64,000 bases of DNA from Fratercula arctica. Lineage: Eukaryota; Chordata; Aves; Charadriiformes; Alcidae. The stretch is taken from the NCBI GenBank assembly GCA_947846985.1, contig CANTUZ010000020.1, positions 5,429,459-5,493,458 of the forward strand, written 5' to 3'. A program made the translations under genes and the position numbers. Numbering within the stretch: the first letter of the stretch is position 1; each line of letters starts with the position of its first letter. The notes under the pieces are model-generated. The model saw nothing but the letters and a program-made list of their open reading frames with translations, had not been told where the DNA came from and ran no database searches. Shown in pieces: positions 59,201-64,000 of the stretch.

Positions 59201-59568
59201 TGAACTCTGCTCTGAACGAGCTGCGGGAGCTGGAGAGGCAAAGCAGTGTCAAGCACACGCCAGATGTTGTCCTCGACACCCTGGAGCCTTTGAAGACGTC
59301 TCCAGTGGTGGCCCCCACCTCGGAACCCTCCAGCCCTCTGCACACTCAGATCCTCAAGGACACTGAACCAGCTTTCCAGCGCAGCGCTAGCACAGCCGGC
59401 GACATTCCTTGCACCTTCAGGCCAGTGAAGTCGGTCAAAATGGCCACCCAGGTGAAACCTCCGGCAACTCGGCCAAAGCCGACAGTTTTCCCCAAAACAA
59501 ACGCCACGAGCCCTGGCGTTGCCTCCTCTGCATCTCAGCAGCCTACTGACAAGTCCTGTACTGTCTGA
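14223..59568 (+). CDS. SRGAP2: SRGAP2 coding region, 3' 19 exons (joined), start codon outside window
   Basis: The joined exons give 933 residues that read without a stop to the TGA at 59566-59568. Domain order is F-BAR (exons 4-10), RhoGAP (13-17), SH3 (19) and a Ser/Pro-rich tail (20-22), which defines the srGAP family. SRGAP2 rather than SRGAP1 or SRGAP3 is indicated by the exon 5 insertion [13 protein letters not shown], the Q before CCDLG in exon 7, the exon 20 stretch [18 protein letters not shown] and the C-terminus TDKSCTV, all as I remember for SRGAP2. All 18 internal junctions keep frame. The family protein dimerises through F-BAR, bends plasma membrane towards protrusions, inactivates Rac/Cdc42-type GTPases and binds ROBO receptors and actin regulators through SH3. 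The total would be about 1074 residues if the missing N-terminus is of normal length. Paralog assignment rests on recall, not a search. Confidence 0.95.
14286..17925 (+). other. SRGAP2 intron 4, no gene seen
   Basis: Begins GTAAAT and ends CTGCAG. AT-rich sequence with an A run near 16864. ORFs such as 14409-14801 have no recognisable domain or splice support. Confidence 0.85.
17926..18141 (+). CDS. SRGAP2: SRGAP2 exon 5 (F-BAR)
   Basis: The acceptor is TTCTGCAG and the donor GTACTT. It encodes 72 residues (about 163-234), starting VMKTYHMYN and ending KKIEKMKEK, phase 0 at both ends. The middle carries [16 protein letters not shown], which in my recollection marks SRGAP2 and differs in SRGAP1 and SRGAP3. 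The charged Ser/Pro segment followed by VRRSSVKK looks like an exposed loop between F-BAR helices. Confidence 0.95.
18142..19050 (+). other. SRGAP2 intron 5
   Basis: Short intron, GTACTT to TTTTAG. I see nothing beyond ordinary intronic sequence. Confidence 0.88.
19051..19179 (+). CDS. SRGAP2: SRGAP2 exon 6 (F-BAR)
   Basis: The acceptor is TCTCTTTTAG and the donor GTAAGT, a near-perfect consensus. It encodes 43 residues (about 235-277) from [11 protein letters not shown] to [11 protein letters not shown], phase 0 at both ends. The sequence is basic and helical, as expected for the F-BAR core. Confidence 0.95.
22330..23370 (+). mobile_element. CR1 LINE, 5'-truncated copy
   Basis: The element carries the C-terminal part of a CR1 reverse transcriptase followed by a short 3' region. 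It ends in the CR1 signature: a 'GACTCGATGATCTCAAAGG' block, then 'TCCAACC', then the tandem 8-mers GATTCTAT and GATTCTGT. The 3' end is clear. The 5' edge is not: in-frame similarity is good from about 22350, and 22200-22340 may be rearranged CR1 or older intron. It lies in the same orientation as SRGAP2. CR1 is the dominant LINE of birds and other sauropsids, which supports an avian source. Confidence 0.93.
22350..23275 (+). pseudogene. CR1 reverse transcriptase C-terminal remnant
   Basis: One frame runs open to a TGA at 23142-23144. It contains GVPQGS (22383-22400), the catalytic FADD box (22473-22484, the F/YADD motif) and the conserved downstream blocks [23 protein letters not shown] and [10 protein letters not shown]. 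Reading continues in the same frame past the TGA ([16 protein letters not shown]), so the TGA looks like a nonsense mutation. A one-base loss near 23193 then shifts the frame, and the remaining C-terminus resumes in another frame to a TAG at 23273-23275. Upstream RT motifs, endonuclease and ORF1 are absent, so the copy cannot be active. Confidence 0.88.
23767..23807. repeat. 41-base homopyrimidine tract
   Basis: An unbroken run of C and T ending in C11 then T13, preceded from 23744 by a CT-rich segment with only two purines. Purine-pyrimidine strand asymmetry of this length can form triplex (H-DNA) structures. It sits about 400 bases after the CR1 end. Confidence 0.85.
24193..24210. repeat. 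T18 homopolymer
   Basis: Eighteen consecutive T within a longer T-rich stretch. Simple repeat, prone to length error. Confidence 0.9.
24906..25130 (+). CDS. SRGAP2: SRGAP2 exon 7 (F-BAR), tandem acceptor
   Basis: Encodes 75 residues (about 278-352) from [15 protein letters not shown] to [11 protein letters not shown], followed by the donor GTCAGT. The acceptor reads TTCCAGCAG, so splicing can begin at 24906 (with Q) or at 24909 (without Q); both keep frame. I chose 24906 because SRGAP2 as I remember it contains this Q, whereas SRGAP1 and SRGAP3 do not. The segment belongs to the F-BAR core. Confidence 0.95.
25131..26807 (+). other. SRGAP2 intron 7
   Basis: Starts with the less common but acceptable donor GTCAGT and ends CTTCCAG. 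An ORF runs from exon 7 into this intron up to 25295, which is read-through and not support for a longer exon. I see no other features. Confidence 0.86.
26808..26909 (+). CDS. SRGAP2: SRGAP2 exon 8 (F-BAR)
   Basis: The acceptor is CTCTTCCAG and the donor GTGAGC. It encodes 34 residues (about 353-386), [11 protein letters not shown] to LKIENEE, phase 0 at both ends. The first residue is E, where I recall A in mammals (GDM-E-SQLC). The heptad-like helix continues the F-BAR domain. Confidence 0.94.
26910..27793 (+). other. SRGAP2 intron 8
   Basis: GTGAGC to TGTCCAG. Ordinary AT-rich intron; nothing else seen. Confidence 0.88.
27794..27991 (+). CDS. SRGAP2: SRGAP2 exon 9 (F-BAR)
   Basis: The acceptor is GATGTCCAG and the donor GTAAGG. 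It encodes 66 residues (about 387-452), from [10 protein letters not shown] to [14 protein letters not shown]. The end at about residue 452 coincides with the point where, from published work as I remember it, the human duplicates SRGAP2B and SRGAP2C are truncated, which supports the exon numbering used here. Reading into the intron adds only V-R-S before a TAA at 28001-28003. Confidence 0.95.
27992..32626 (+). other. SRGAP2 intron 9
   Basis: About 4.6 kb, GTAAGG to TTCCTCAG. This corresponds to the intron in which the human SRGAP2B/C duplicates end. It holds a MIR-like fragment (about 32165-32250), ATTAAA hexamers at 28678-28683 and 29917-29922, and a moderately CpG-containing stretch around 28905-29010 and 29680-29770. 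No exon-like sequence was recognised. Confidence 0.86.
32165..32250 (-). repeat. MIR-like ancient SINE fragment
   Basis: Two blocks in MIR order (reverse orientation) are visible: CCCTGCAACCCTGTGT near the start and GAGAGAGGTTAAGTGAGAG near the end. They resemble the 'acaaccctgtgagg' and 'cagagaggttaagtgact' blocks of MIR. The stretch between them is diverged. By-eye call. Confidence 0.45.
32627..32711 (+). CDS. SRGAP2: SRGAP2 exon 10 (F-BAR C-terminal extension)
   Basis: The acceptor is TTCCTCAG after a long pyrimidine tract and the donor is GTGAGT. It encodes [20 protein letters not shown] and on to LGE (about 453-480), plus the first base of the next Ser codon (phase 1). This is the first exon of the F-BAR extension that human SRGAP2C lacks. 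Confidence 0.94.
32712..35446 (+). other. SRGAP2 intron 10
   Basis: GTGAGT to TTAACAG, about 2.7 kb. A run of eight G near 33904 and AT-rich sequence elsewhere; ORFs here show no recognisable domain. Confidence 0.86.
35447..35474 (+). CDS. SRGAP2: SRGAP2 exon 11, 28-nt microexon
   Basis: Between CTTAACAG and GTAGGT lie 28 bases. Joined to the A left by exon 10 they encode SQRTDCSLA (about 481-489) and two bases of the next codon. This matches the F-BAR/RhoGAP linker I recall for SRGAP2. Because 28 is not a multiple of three, skipping it alone would shift the frame. Confidence 0.92.
35475..37413 (+). other. SRGAP2 intron 11
   Basis: GTAGGT to CTCCCCAG, about 1.9 kb. AT-rich; no other feature recognised. 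Confidence 0.86.
37414..37444 (+). CDS. SRGAP2: SRGAP2 exon 12, 31-nt microexon
   Basis: The acceptor is ATCTCCCCAG and the donor GTAATA. With the AG from exon 11 it encodes [11 protein letters not shown] (about 490-500) and ends in phase 0. The mammalian protein, as I remember it, has LARRSST here, so this version carries two extra residues (SG). A second AG 12 bases downstream (GGCGCAG, exon start 37426) would also keep frame and give LASSTIRKQ without GRR. The upstream site is preferred for its better pyrimidine tract and because it keeps the basic RR. Confidence 0.85.
37445..39496 (+). other. SRGAP2 intron 12
   Basis: GTAATA to TTGTGCAG, about 2 kb. It contains a 40-bp TA-rich tandem duplication near 38727-38795 and otherwise ordinary AT-rich sequence. 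Confidence 0.86.
38727..38795. repeat. TA-rich tandem duplication, 40-bp period
   Basis: The blocks AGGGTTGTACTGGTTTATAT (from 38728) and AGGGTTTTACTGTTTTATAT (from 38768) are 40 bases apart and nearly identical. Each leads into a (TA)n/GATA-type stretch. This looks like a local duplication within a TA microsatellite. Confidence 0.8.
39497..39557 (+). CDS. SRGAP2: SRGAP2 exon 13 (RhoGAP start)
   Basis: The acceptor is TTTGTGCAG and the donor GTGAGT. It encodes [20 protein letters not shown] (about 501-520) plus the first G of the next Gly codon. The stretch [12 protein letters not shown] is the first helix of the RhoGAP fold. Confidence 0.95.
39558..41516 (+). other. SRGAP2 intron 13
   Basis: GTGAGT to TCTTACAG, about 2 kb and AT-rich. 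I see no other feature. Confidence 0.86.
41517..41594 (+). CDS. SRGAP2: SRGAP2 exon 14 (RhoGAP, arginine finger)
   Basis: The acceptor is TGTCTTACAG and the donor GTAAGG. It encodes (G)[20 protein letters not shown] and on to AFER(G), about residues 521-547. The Arg in GIFRVSG (codon CGA, 41540-41542) is the catalytic arginine finger of RhoGAP domains, which stabilises GTP hydrolysis by the bound small GTPase. It falls at about residue 529, two beyond the human position I recall (527), consistent with the two-residue insertion in exon 12. Confidence 0.96.
41595..43553 (+). other. SRGAP2 intron 14, contains poly(C) tract
   Basis: GTAAGG to ATGAAG, about 2 kb. It contains a C28 run at 43007-43034. 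The pyrimidine tract before the acceptor is interrupted (GCTTGTCATGAAG), so the acceptor is somewhat weak. Confidence 0.86.
43007..43034. repeat. C28 homopolymer
   Basis: Twenty-eight consecutive C, preceded by C5 (42999-43003) plus TTG and followed by G and C4. The minus strand is a long G run able to form G-quadruplexes, and the plus strand could form an i-motif. It lies about 520 bases upstream of exon 15. Its length should be treated as uncertain in any assembly. Confidence 0.92.
43554..43688 (+). CDS. SRGAP2: SRGAP2 exon 15 (RhoGAP)
   Basis: Acceptor TCATGAAG and donor GTAAGT. It encodes (G)[19 protein letters not shown], then [14 protein letters not shown], and on to LIACV (about 547-591), with the A of the next Thr codon. 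[14 protein letters not shown] is the conserved RhoGAP helix that contacts the GTPase. The AAG acceptor is non-optimal, but the frame and flanking protein fix the border. Confidence 0.94.
43689..45026 (+). other. SRGAP2 intron 15
   Basis: GTAAGT to CTTTCAG, about 1.3 kb. A short segment near 44943-44965 faintly recalls the start of a reverse CR1 end but is too diverged to call. Nothing else seen. Confidence 0.85.
45027..45132 (+). CDS. SRGAP2: SRGAP2 exon 16 (RhoGAP)
   Basis: Acceptor CTTCCTTTCAG and donor GTGAGT. It encodes (T)[19 protein letters not shown] and on to [11 protein letters not shown] (about 592-626), plus two bases of a His codon. The [19 protein letters not shown] segment is a typical RhoGAP helix. 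Confidence 0.95.
45133..45607 (+). other. SRGAP2 intron 16
   Basis: Short intron, GTGAGT to TTTTGCAG. It contains a small GAT-type repeat around 45541-45562. Confidence 0.88.
45608..45832 (+). CDS. SRGAP2: SRGAP2 exon 17 (RhoGAP end)
   Basis: Acceptor TCTTTTGCAG and donor GTATGA. It encodes (H)[36 protein letters not shown] and on to SRGGNTEDY(C), about residues 627-702. The block [16 protein letters not shown] is a RhoGAP signature with the conserved Asn. The tail [13 protein letters not shown] leads into the RhoGAP-SH3 linker. Confidence 0.96.
45833..49156 (+). other. SRGAP2 intron 17
   Basis: GTATGA to TTGTAG, about 3.3 kb. Two CpG-richer patches are visible (about 47220-47450 and 48340-48480), the second with overlapping palindromes at 48378-48399. 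Overlapping ORFs on both strands in these patches reflect high GC and show no recognisable domain. Confidence 0.85.
49157..49236 (+). CDS. SRGAP2: SRGAP2 exon 18 (acidic linker)
   Basis: Acceptor TTGTTGTAG and donor GTATGC. It encodes (C)[20 protein letters not shown] and HHTSDD (about 702-728), with the G of the next Glu codon. It is an acidic, Ser/Thr-rich linker between RhoGAP and SH3 and is likely disordered. Confidence 0.94.
49237..53429 (+). other. SRGAP2 intron 18
   Basis: GTATGC to CTCCTAG, about 4.2 kb. It includes a small AGAAC-type repeat (about 50054-50068). Many short ORFs occur, none with a recognisable domain. Confidence 0.85.
53430..53610 (+). CDS. SRGAP2: SRGAP2 exon 19 (SH3 domain)
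   Basis: Acceptor TCTCCTAG and donor GTATGT. It encodes a full SH3 domain, about residues 729-789. The ALYDY-type motif appears as AIAKFDYIG, followed by ELSFKKG, the DDWWEG tryptophan pair that lines the ligand groove, and GLIPHQYI with the conserved Pro and Tyr. In the family this domain binds proline-rich sequences in ROBO receptors and actin regulators. Confidence 0.97.
53611..54032 (+). other. SRGAP2 intron 19
   Basis: Short intron, GTATGT to CTTCCTAG. Nothing further seen. Confidence 0.9.
54033..54179 (+). CDS. SRGAP2: SRGAP2 exon 20 (tail)
   Basis: Acceptor CCTTCCTAG and donor GTAAGA. It encodes (T)[18 protein letters not shown] and on to [17 protein letters not shown](K), about 789-838. 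The sequence is specific to SRGAP2 among the paralogs as I recall them. It starts the low-complexity C-terminal tail. Confidence 0.94.
54180..56290 (+). other. SRGAP2 intron 20
   Basis: GTAAGA to GACTGAAG, about 2.1 kb. It contains an A12 run near 54787 and an ancient-repeat-like segment at about 55060-55153. ORFs at 55573-55815 (+) and 55408-55779 (-) have no recognisable domain. Confidence 0.85.
55060..55153. repeat. Ancient amniote-type interspersed repeat (candidate)
   Basis: The order of blocks GCCTGGTCCTTAG, GGTGTCAGCAGAGCTCCATT, GTGAAGTGATGTTAATCTGC and ATCAGCTTGGGGTCT resembles a well-known ancient repeat of turtles, crocodiles and birds. In that repeat, pieces like 'actccattga', 'cagtggagttac' and 'ttacaccagctgaggatctgg' follow each other. 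Divergence is high and I cannot name the family, so the boundaries are approximate. Confidence 0.4.
56291..56618 (+). CDS. SRGAP2: SRGAP2 exon 21 (Ser-rich tail)
   Basis: Acceptor GACTGAAG and donor GTAAAG. It encodes 109 complete codons (about 839-947) plus the last base of a Lys codon, from [14 protein letters not shown] to [10 protein letters not shown]. The conserved blocks [26 protein letters not shown] and [14 protein letters not shown] are as I recall for SRGAP2, while the segment [15 protein letters not shown] looks more divergent. The AAG acceptor has a weak pyrimidine tract. The many Arg/Ser motifs are plausible kinase targets. Confidence 0.94.
56619..59184 (+). other. SRGAP2 intron 21
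   Basis: GTAAAG to TTGGCAG, about 2.6 kb. The ORFs on both strands around 57180-57713 have no recognisable domain or splice support. Confidence 0.85.
59185..59568 (+). CDS. SRGAP2: SRGAP2 exon 22, terminal coding part and stop
   Basis: The acceptor is TTTGTGTTGGCAG. It encodes 127 residues (about 948-1074) followed by TGA at 59566-59568. The exon opens with [19 protein letters not shown], a short helix likely to form a coiled coil and common to all srGAPs. It continues through [14 protein letters not shown] and SASTAGDI to a Pro-rich end, [11 protein letters not shown], and terminates in TDKSCTV, as I recall for vertebrate SRGAP2. Confidence 0.96.
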   Translation, partial: DIEATMNSALNELRELERQSSVKHTPDVVLDTLEPLKTSPVVAPTSEPSSPLHTQILKDTEPAFQRSASTAGDIPCTFRPVKSVKMATQVKPPATRPKPTVFPKTNATSPGVASSASQQPTDKSCTV

Positions 59569-59632
59569 TAAACTCGATGCTGCTCTGTGGTTATAACTGT
59601 ATTGTTTCAGATGAAGAGACTCTGTTAAAGAC

Positions 59633-59638
59633 ATTAAA
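59633..59638 (+). promoter_or_regulatory. Candidate proximal poly(A) signal ATTAAA
   Basis: ATTAAA lies 65 bases after the stop codon. If used it would give a very short 3' UTR. It is followed by a T-rich segment. Confidence 0.3.
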
Positions 59639-61100
59639 ATTCCTATTTAACTAATTTTTTTGAACTTCTGCTGAAGGTTAGGTGTGAACTGCTACTTACT
59701 GCTGGGAGCACTTCCTGCGAGTAAACTAAGCGGTAACAACCTCGTCCCATGTACCCGCATCGGTGATGTTCGTAAGGCAAAACAGTTCGTGCCACGCTTA
59801 GGAAATCCAATATCGGGTCACTGTGAAGCTGAGGAGGAAAACACACAGCAAGCGACGAGTTGGATCTTGGTTTCTAGTTGATGCCTTGTTCAAGTGTTTG
59901 GCCACCGAAAGAAATATTTCGTGGCATCATGTTTTGAATACTGGTGTAGTGACTTCTATATTCTGTGTTCCATTTATCACATGGAAACAATAGGATAGAT
60001 TTTAGTCTATTGCATGTTTTGGTGCCACTGGTTACGTGGAGCTTGGACATGCCTGTTTTGTTGTGCATTATTATTATTATTACGTCGCCCGCTGGTGCCA
60101 CGGTGGTTAAGGGTCTGTCTCGACTTCCATCACATCCTCTGGTTTTGTTTGTTTGCTCCCCCGTTCCTCCCCCCAGGGCCAAAGCTCTTGGCCATCCAGC
60201 CTCATCCTTTAGTCGACACTTGTCATGAAAAATAGTTTACTCTGGAACACTCTTAGATTTTGTGGAGTTATACGTAATATATGTGTCTGTGCAAATATAA
60301 ACAAACATGTTCCTGAGGTTTAGGAGCATGAGAAAGAGCCTGGTTGTTGCTTATGGACAATCTAGCTGTTTTCCCCCTTTGCTCTCCCATATTTAAAAAC
60401 AGCTTTATTGTTTTTCAGTGTAATTTTCAGCCCATAGGCTATGATGTGGTGTGTGGTCTCGGGAGACTGAATGTAAAAACAAGCTAACTTTTGAAAACTA
60501 AGCGTACTCTGATGGGAGTTCATTTACTAACGCACACGTTCTTGTTTTTGTCGTGTATCAAGATGGATCCTTACCAAAATCCCAGTTCCGAGCACTGTAA
60601 AAAAACTTCAATCAGAAGTTCTCAAGCTTTGTGTCTTCTCTCTCTTTCTGGTTGCAAACGCTTCAGTCGGTGGCTGTGACCGCTGTGAACTGCTTTAAGG
60701 ATCTCCGCTCTTATAGAGCGGTGTAGGAACCGCTGCTGGGGACGGTGACGTGACAGCATGCAGCTTCTGGAGTGGCTTCCCTACGTGTTCGTCGGTAGAC
60801 TGGCATGCCTCCGTAGGACTCCGCGGATGTGAATGAATTCTTAGTTATTTGTGTTTATATGGTAGGCAGCAAATGCTTCAGCCGCTAGCAGGCTGCATGA
60901 ACTCTTTTCTACTCTACTGAGAATTTTTCACAATGCTAACATTTATTTAATTTAAAAAAAAAAAAGGCATGTGTCACTTACAACGGTAGAGAAGATCTCG
61001 CGGTCCTGCAGGAGAGGAGACTCTGGCTGACCCTCAGCTCACCTCGTTCCCAAACTTTTCTGGGATTTAAAAACAAGCTGCACATCTTACGTTTTCATCA

Positions 61101-61106
61101 AATAAA
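61101..61106 (+). promoter_or_regulatory. Candidate poly(A) signal AATAAA
   Basis: Canonical hexamer about 1.5 kb after the stop, followed within 40 bases by a T-rich stretch (GTCATTTTCC). Confidence 0.35.
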
Positions 61107-62694
61107 TTCAGGCAAGGACAAGATAAGTCATTTTCCTCTCCCGTTCAGCTGAGTTTCTTTTAAACTTGTGGGTTTCTCACACTTAGCTTCCTTGTGACTG
61201 CAATGTCATTTTAATTGGCACTTAGTAATTAAAAAAGAAGAAACAAAACTTGCATTTCTAAGAACAGTTTCTTCAATGTACTTTTTCTGGTTCGTTTAGG
61301 ATGTTACTCAGAGAAATGAGCAGGGTTCTTCTGTGGCCCTGTCCATCCCCACGCACACACCCCGTCTCTACACATGGAATAGATCCCTATTAATGGTGGT
61401 TTTTGAAAAGACCCAACTTTCTCTGTGCCCTAAATTAAGAACATATGAAAACTGGGGAACACCGGAAAGATTTCAGTGAGAACGCTGCTATCTCTTGTTT
61501 CCTGAGCTGATCTGTAGCAGCAGTTCCCCCCGGGAAGCCCCGCGGTACGTGTGTGACTGTCACCAGACCTTACCGTGTTCCTCTCGGAGGGGAAGATCCC
61601 CAACAGTGCGACCAGCAACCTTTGCTCTCAGGTTCTGATGGACTTCTACCACCAAGGAATCACTCGTTCTTTTGGGGAAAAATAGAGTTAAACTTGTAAT
61701 TTTTTGCTCAGGCAGAATTTTCTGGCATTTACTTTAAGTAGGGAGTTTTTGGGTTTGTTTTCTTTTTGGTCATGAACGACCAAAGTTAATCTGTGTCAAG
61801 AGCAGGATCTCTGTAACTTTTCTTCGACTCATTCGTAATGCCTTATTTTCTTTATATTTTTATGCCTAGCAGTCATGTTTCTAAGAATAAGTGTCCAGCC
61901 ACGCACAGCACATTTGGAGGAGATGCTCCTTTCCATCTTCGAGGAACTGAAGTATGAATGGAAATTAGGAGATAAAAACGACTTCAGGTTACTGTAACAG
62001 CAACTGTCTGTATCTGAATTACTGTGCTTATCTCTAGCATCCACAGCTCTGGGACAATCCTACTGGCGAGGGGAATATGCTTAGCAGGATAACCTGTATC
62101 TTGAGCAACTCAACTGGAATTTTGGTGTGCACTGTGATTGACACTTACACTTAACAGCAAGCAATACGGCAGGCTGAAGATCGTCCTTCCTCTTCCACCT
62201 GCTCTGGGGCTGCCCAGCCAGCAGAGGATTCACACACGCACACGGGAGAATAAAAAAAAACAACAAAAAAGGAAACTTTTAGCTTGTCTGCTTCCCTCTG
62301 TGAACACACAAGGCTGAGAGAACGTTTGCCACGAGTGTTTGACGACCAGTCGTTGCAGGAGAGGTGGGAAGGAGAAACTGGAAATGTCGGCGCCGCTCCC
62401 TGCAGAACCAGTGGGCATCGTGTGGGAGAGCGCGATGTGGAGCGGGCGAGCACGGCGCAGCGGTTTGCTTGGGGAGGCATCAATGTTACTTCATATCTTC
62501 ATACTCAAGAAGAAATATTAGCTCTTCCATGGAAATCCTCTTTCATGACTTTTATGTAATGTTTGTGTCAAATATAAAGACAAGAAGTGTTTGATAACTG
62601 GAATAACGTATGTCTGTTTGATAGTGCTTTGTATGAACAAAGGATTCTTGTTCATCAGATGTTGGATTGAAATAATCCAAAGCAAAACTTTTAA

Positions 62695-62700
62695 AATAAA
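62695..62700 (+). promoter_or_regulatory. Candidate poly(A) signal AATAAA
   Basis: Canonical hexamer about 3.1 kb after the stop, followed by ATGATTTT and by T-rich sequence from about 62743. It is one plausible distal cleavage site. Confidence 0.4.
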
Positions 62701-62725
62701 ATATGATTTTAGGTGATCAATCTTA

Positions 62726-64000
62726 ATAGTTTCTGAAGCTCTAACCTTTTATGTTTTCTTTCCCTAGCTGGGAATTGAGCAGTGTGCTTTAACGATTGCT
62801 TAAATTTCTGCCTCTCTAAGGTAATCCAAAGGCTCGCAGTTTATAAATTGTAAATTTGTTCTTCACGTCAAAGCAGTGGGACATGAGCAAACTCTCTCAC
62901 TTTCTCTGTACTGGATATTTTGTGGCAATGAAAATGATTAAATAATTAGAGTGCACTGTGACAGCAGAAGAAAATTGTTGTATATGTACGTATTTTGATA
63001 CTTGTTCAAAAAGAGTCTTTGGGTTTCCTGTGATGAATACCTCATGTGTTGGGTTTTGGGACTTTTTGTTGACTTTTTTTTTTTAACTTTTTTTTTTTTT
63101 TTTAAAGGCAAGATTGTTCTTGCACAAAAGTAGGTTAAGGTAACCGAGTTCTCATAAATTTATTTACTGAATCAAAACACTTCGGAGTTTGGCAAGAAAT
63201 TCCATCTGTTACAGTTCCCCACCTTGCACTTGGTCCAGGGGGAGCCGTCGCCCGGCGGTTCCCCGTGTGCCTGGAAGAGCTCTAGCAATATTAAGCCAAA
63301 AGAGGTCGCTGCAGATGGAGTTTGCTGCCTTATTTCTCTTCTTCTGTGTGTCAAAACCTCAAATTTGGTTGAACGTTGTCTAGGTTTGGGGGTTTGTTAA
63401 GCATTTGAGAGGTGTCCTTCAATAGAAATAAATGTCTCTAGTTAGCACTTCAGATCCTTTACATACGTGTTACCTGATAGACTGGAACGCTCTGGCGCCC
63501 GATGAAATATGCGTTGAGGGAATTCTTAAATGAGATTGTGCTCTCAGCAGGGCCTAGTTTGCTGGTAAGACGATGGTAATGGTGGAAAAGTACCCATCGA
63601 GACAATTATCGGATTGACGGGGTAAGAGGCTGAGCGCTCTGGCCCCTGTTGGAGGAGAAGCAGCGGAGCAGCCTCTGCCCCTTGCCCTGCGGGCGCTGCT
63701 GGTGTAGGGGCAGGTCGGGGGCTCGGGGGTGTCTGCGCCAGGCAGGACCGAGCCCCGGCTGTGAGCGATGTGCTGCAAATATAAACACATTTATTCTGAG
63801 CTAGGGAAACTGCTTTAAAAAAAACCCCAACAAACTGAAAGGAAAACAGAAGTTTGGGCACTCCCATCACTAAGGAGCCTGCCCAGAACAGAAAAATGAG
63901 TTTAATAAGACGGGGATTGATTTATTTTGAGATTTCTAATTTTCACAAAACTAATGAGCCTTTTCATGGGTTTATCTGGCCTTGGCTAACATCCCACAAA
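62726..64000 (+). other. 3' UTR continuation or intergenic sequence
   Basis: I see no gene here. There is an ATTAAA (62937-62942), an AATAAA (63427-63432), T-rich runs (about 63068-63104) and a G-rich, CpG-rich patch (about 63680-63770). Either hexamer could end a longer SRGAP2 transcript. Confidence 0.6.

Larger units (their letters stand above)
59569..62725 (+). other. SRGAP2: SRGAP2 3' UTR (end uncertain)
   Basis: Untranslated sequence following the stop. It contains an (ATT)n stretch (about 60067-60081), T- and A-rich runs and several candidate poly(A) hexamers. I place a provisional end shortly after AATAAA at 62695-62700, but an earlier or later end is equally possible; only transcript 3'-end data can fix it. 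Confidence 0.5.

Noticed and set aside
1..64000. CRISPR arrays, operons, prokaryotic mobile elements, tRNA or rRNA genes
   Set aside because: None seen; the window is a single intron-rich vertebrate gene, and the repeats present are LINE/SINE relics and simple repeats.

Overview
This window is vertebrate nuclear DNA, most likely from a bird. It carries spliced exons with GT/AG borders separated by introns of roughly 0.4 to 5.7 kb. The only clear transposon is a CR1 LINE copy ending in the avian/reptilian CR1 3' signature, and the general repeat load is low. A crocodilian or turtle source cannot be excluded from sequence alone.

One gene fills the window on the + strand: SRGAP2 (SLIT-ROBO Rho GTPase-activating protein 2). 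I found 19 consecutive coding exons, from 14223 to the stop codon at 59566-59568, and every exon joins the next in phase. They encode 933 residues. By my memory of the mammalian protein (about 1071 residues, 22 exons) these are exons 4-22. Exons 1-3, with the start codon and roughly the first 140 residues, lie upstream of the window. Exon and residue numbers below use that scheme.

Layout: 1-14222 is the 3' part of intron 3. Exons 4-9 (14223-27991) encode most of the F-BAR membrane-bending domain. Exons 10-12 (32627-37444) encode its C-terminal extension and linker. Exons 13-17 (39497-45832) encode the RhoGAP domain, including the catalytic arginine finger. Exon 18 is an acidic linker, exon 19 (53430-53610) the SH3 domain, and exons 20-22 the Ser/Pro-rich tail. 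From 59569 on is 3' UTR, whose end I cannot fix; several poly(A) signals are possible. The F-BAR part dimerises and shapes plasma membrane, the RhoGAP part inactivates Rac/Cdc42-type GTPases, and the SH3 part binds proline-rich partners such as ROBO tails, together controlling filopodia, neuronal migration and spine maturation.

The introns hold one truncated, decayed CR1 LINE (about 22330-23370), fragments that look like ancient MIR-type SINEs, another ancient amniote-type repeat, simple repeats including a run of 28 C, and many chance ORFs that I reject. I found no second gene, no RNA gene and no undescribed system. The points most worth a second look are splicing choices (a tandem acceptor at exon 7, an alternative acceptor and small insertion at exon 12, two successive microexons), the intron at which the human SRGAP2 duplicates are truncated, and several unusual non-coding structures.
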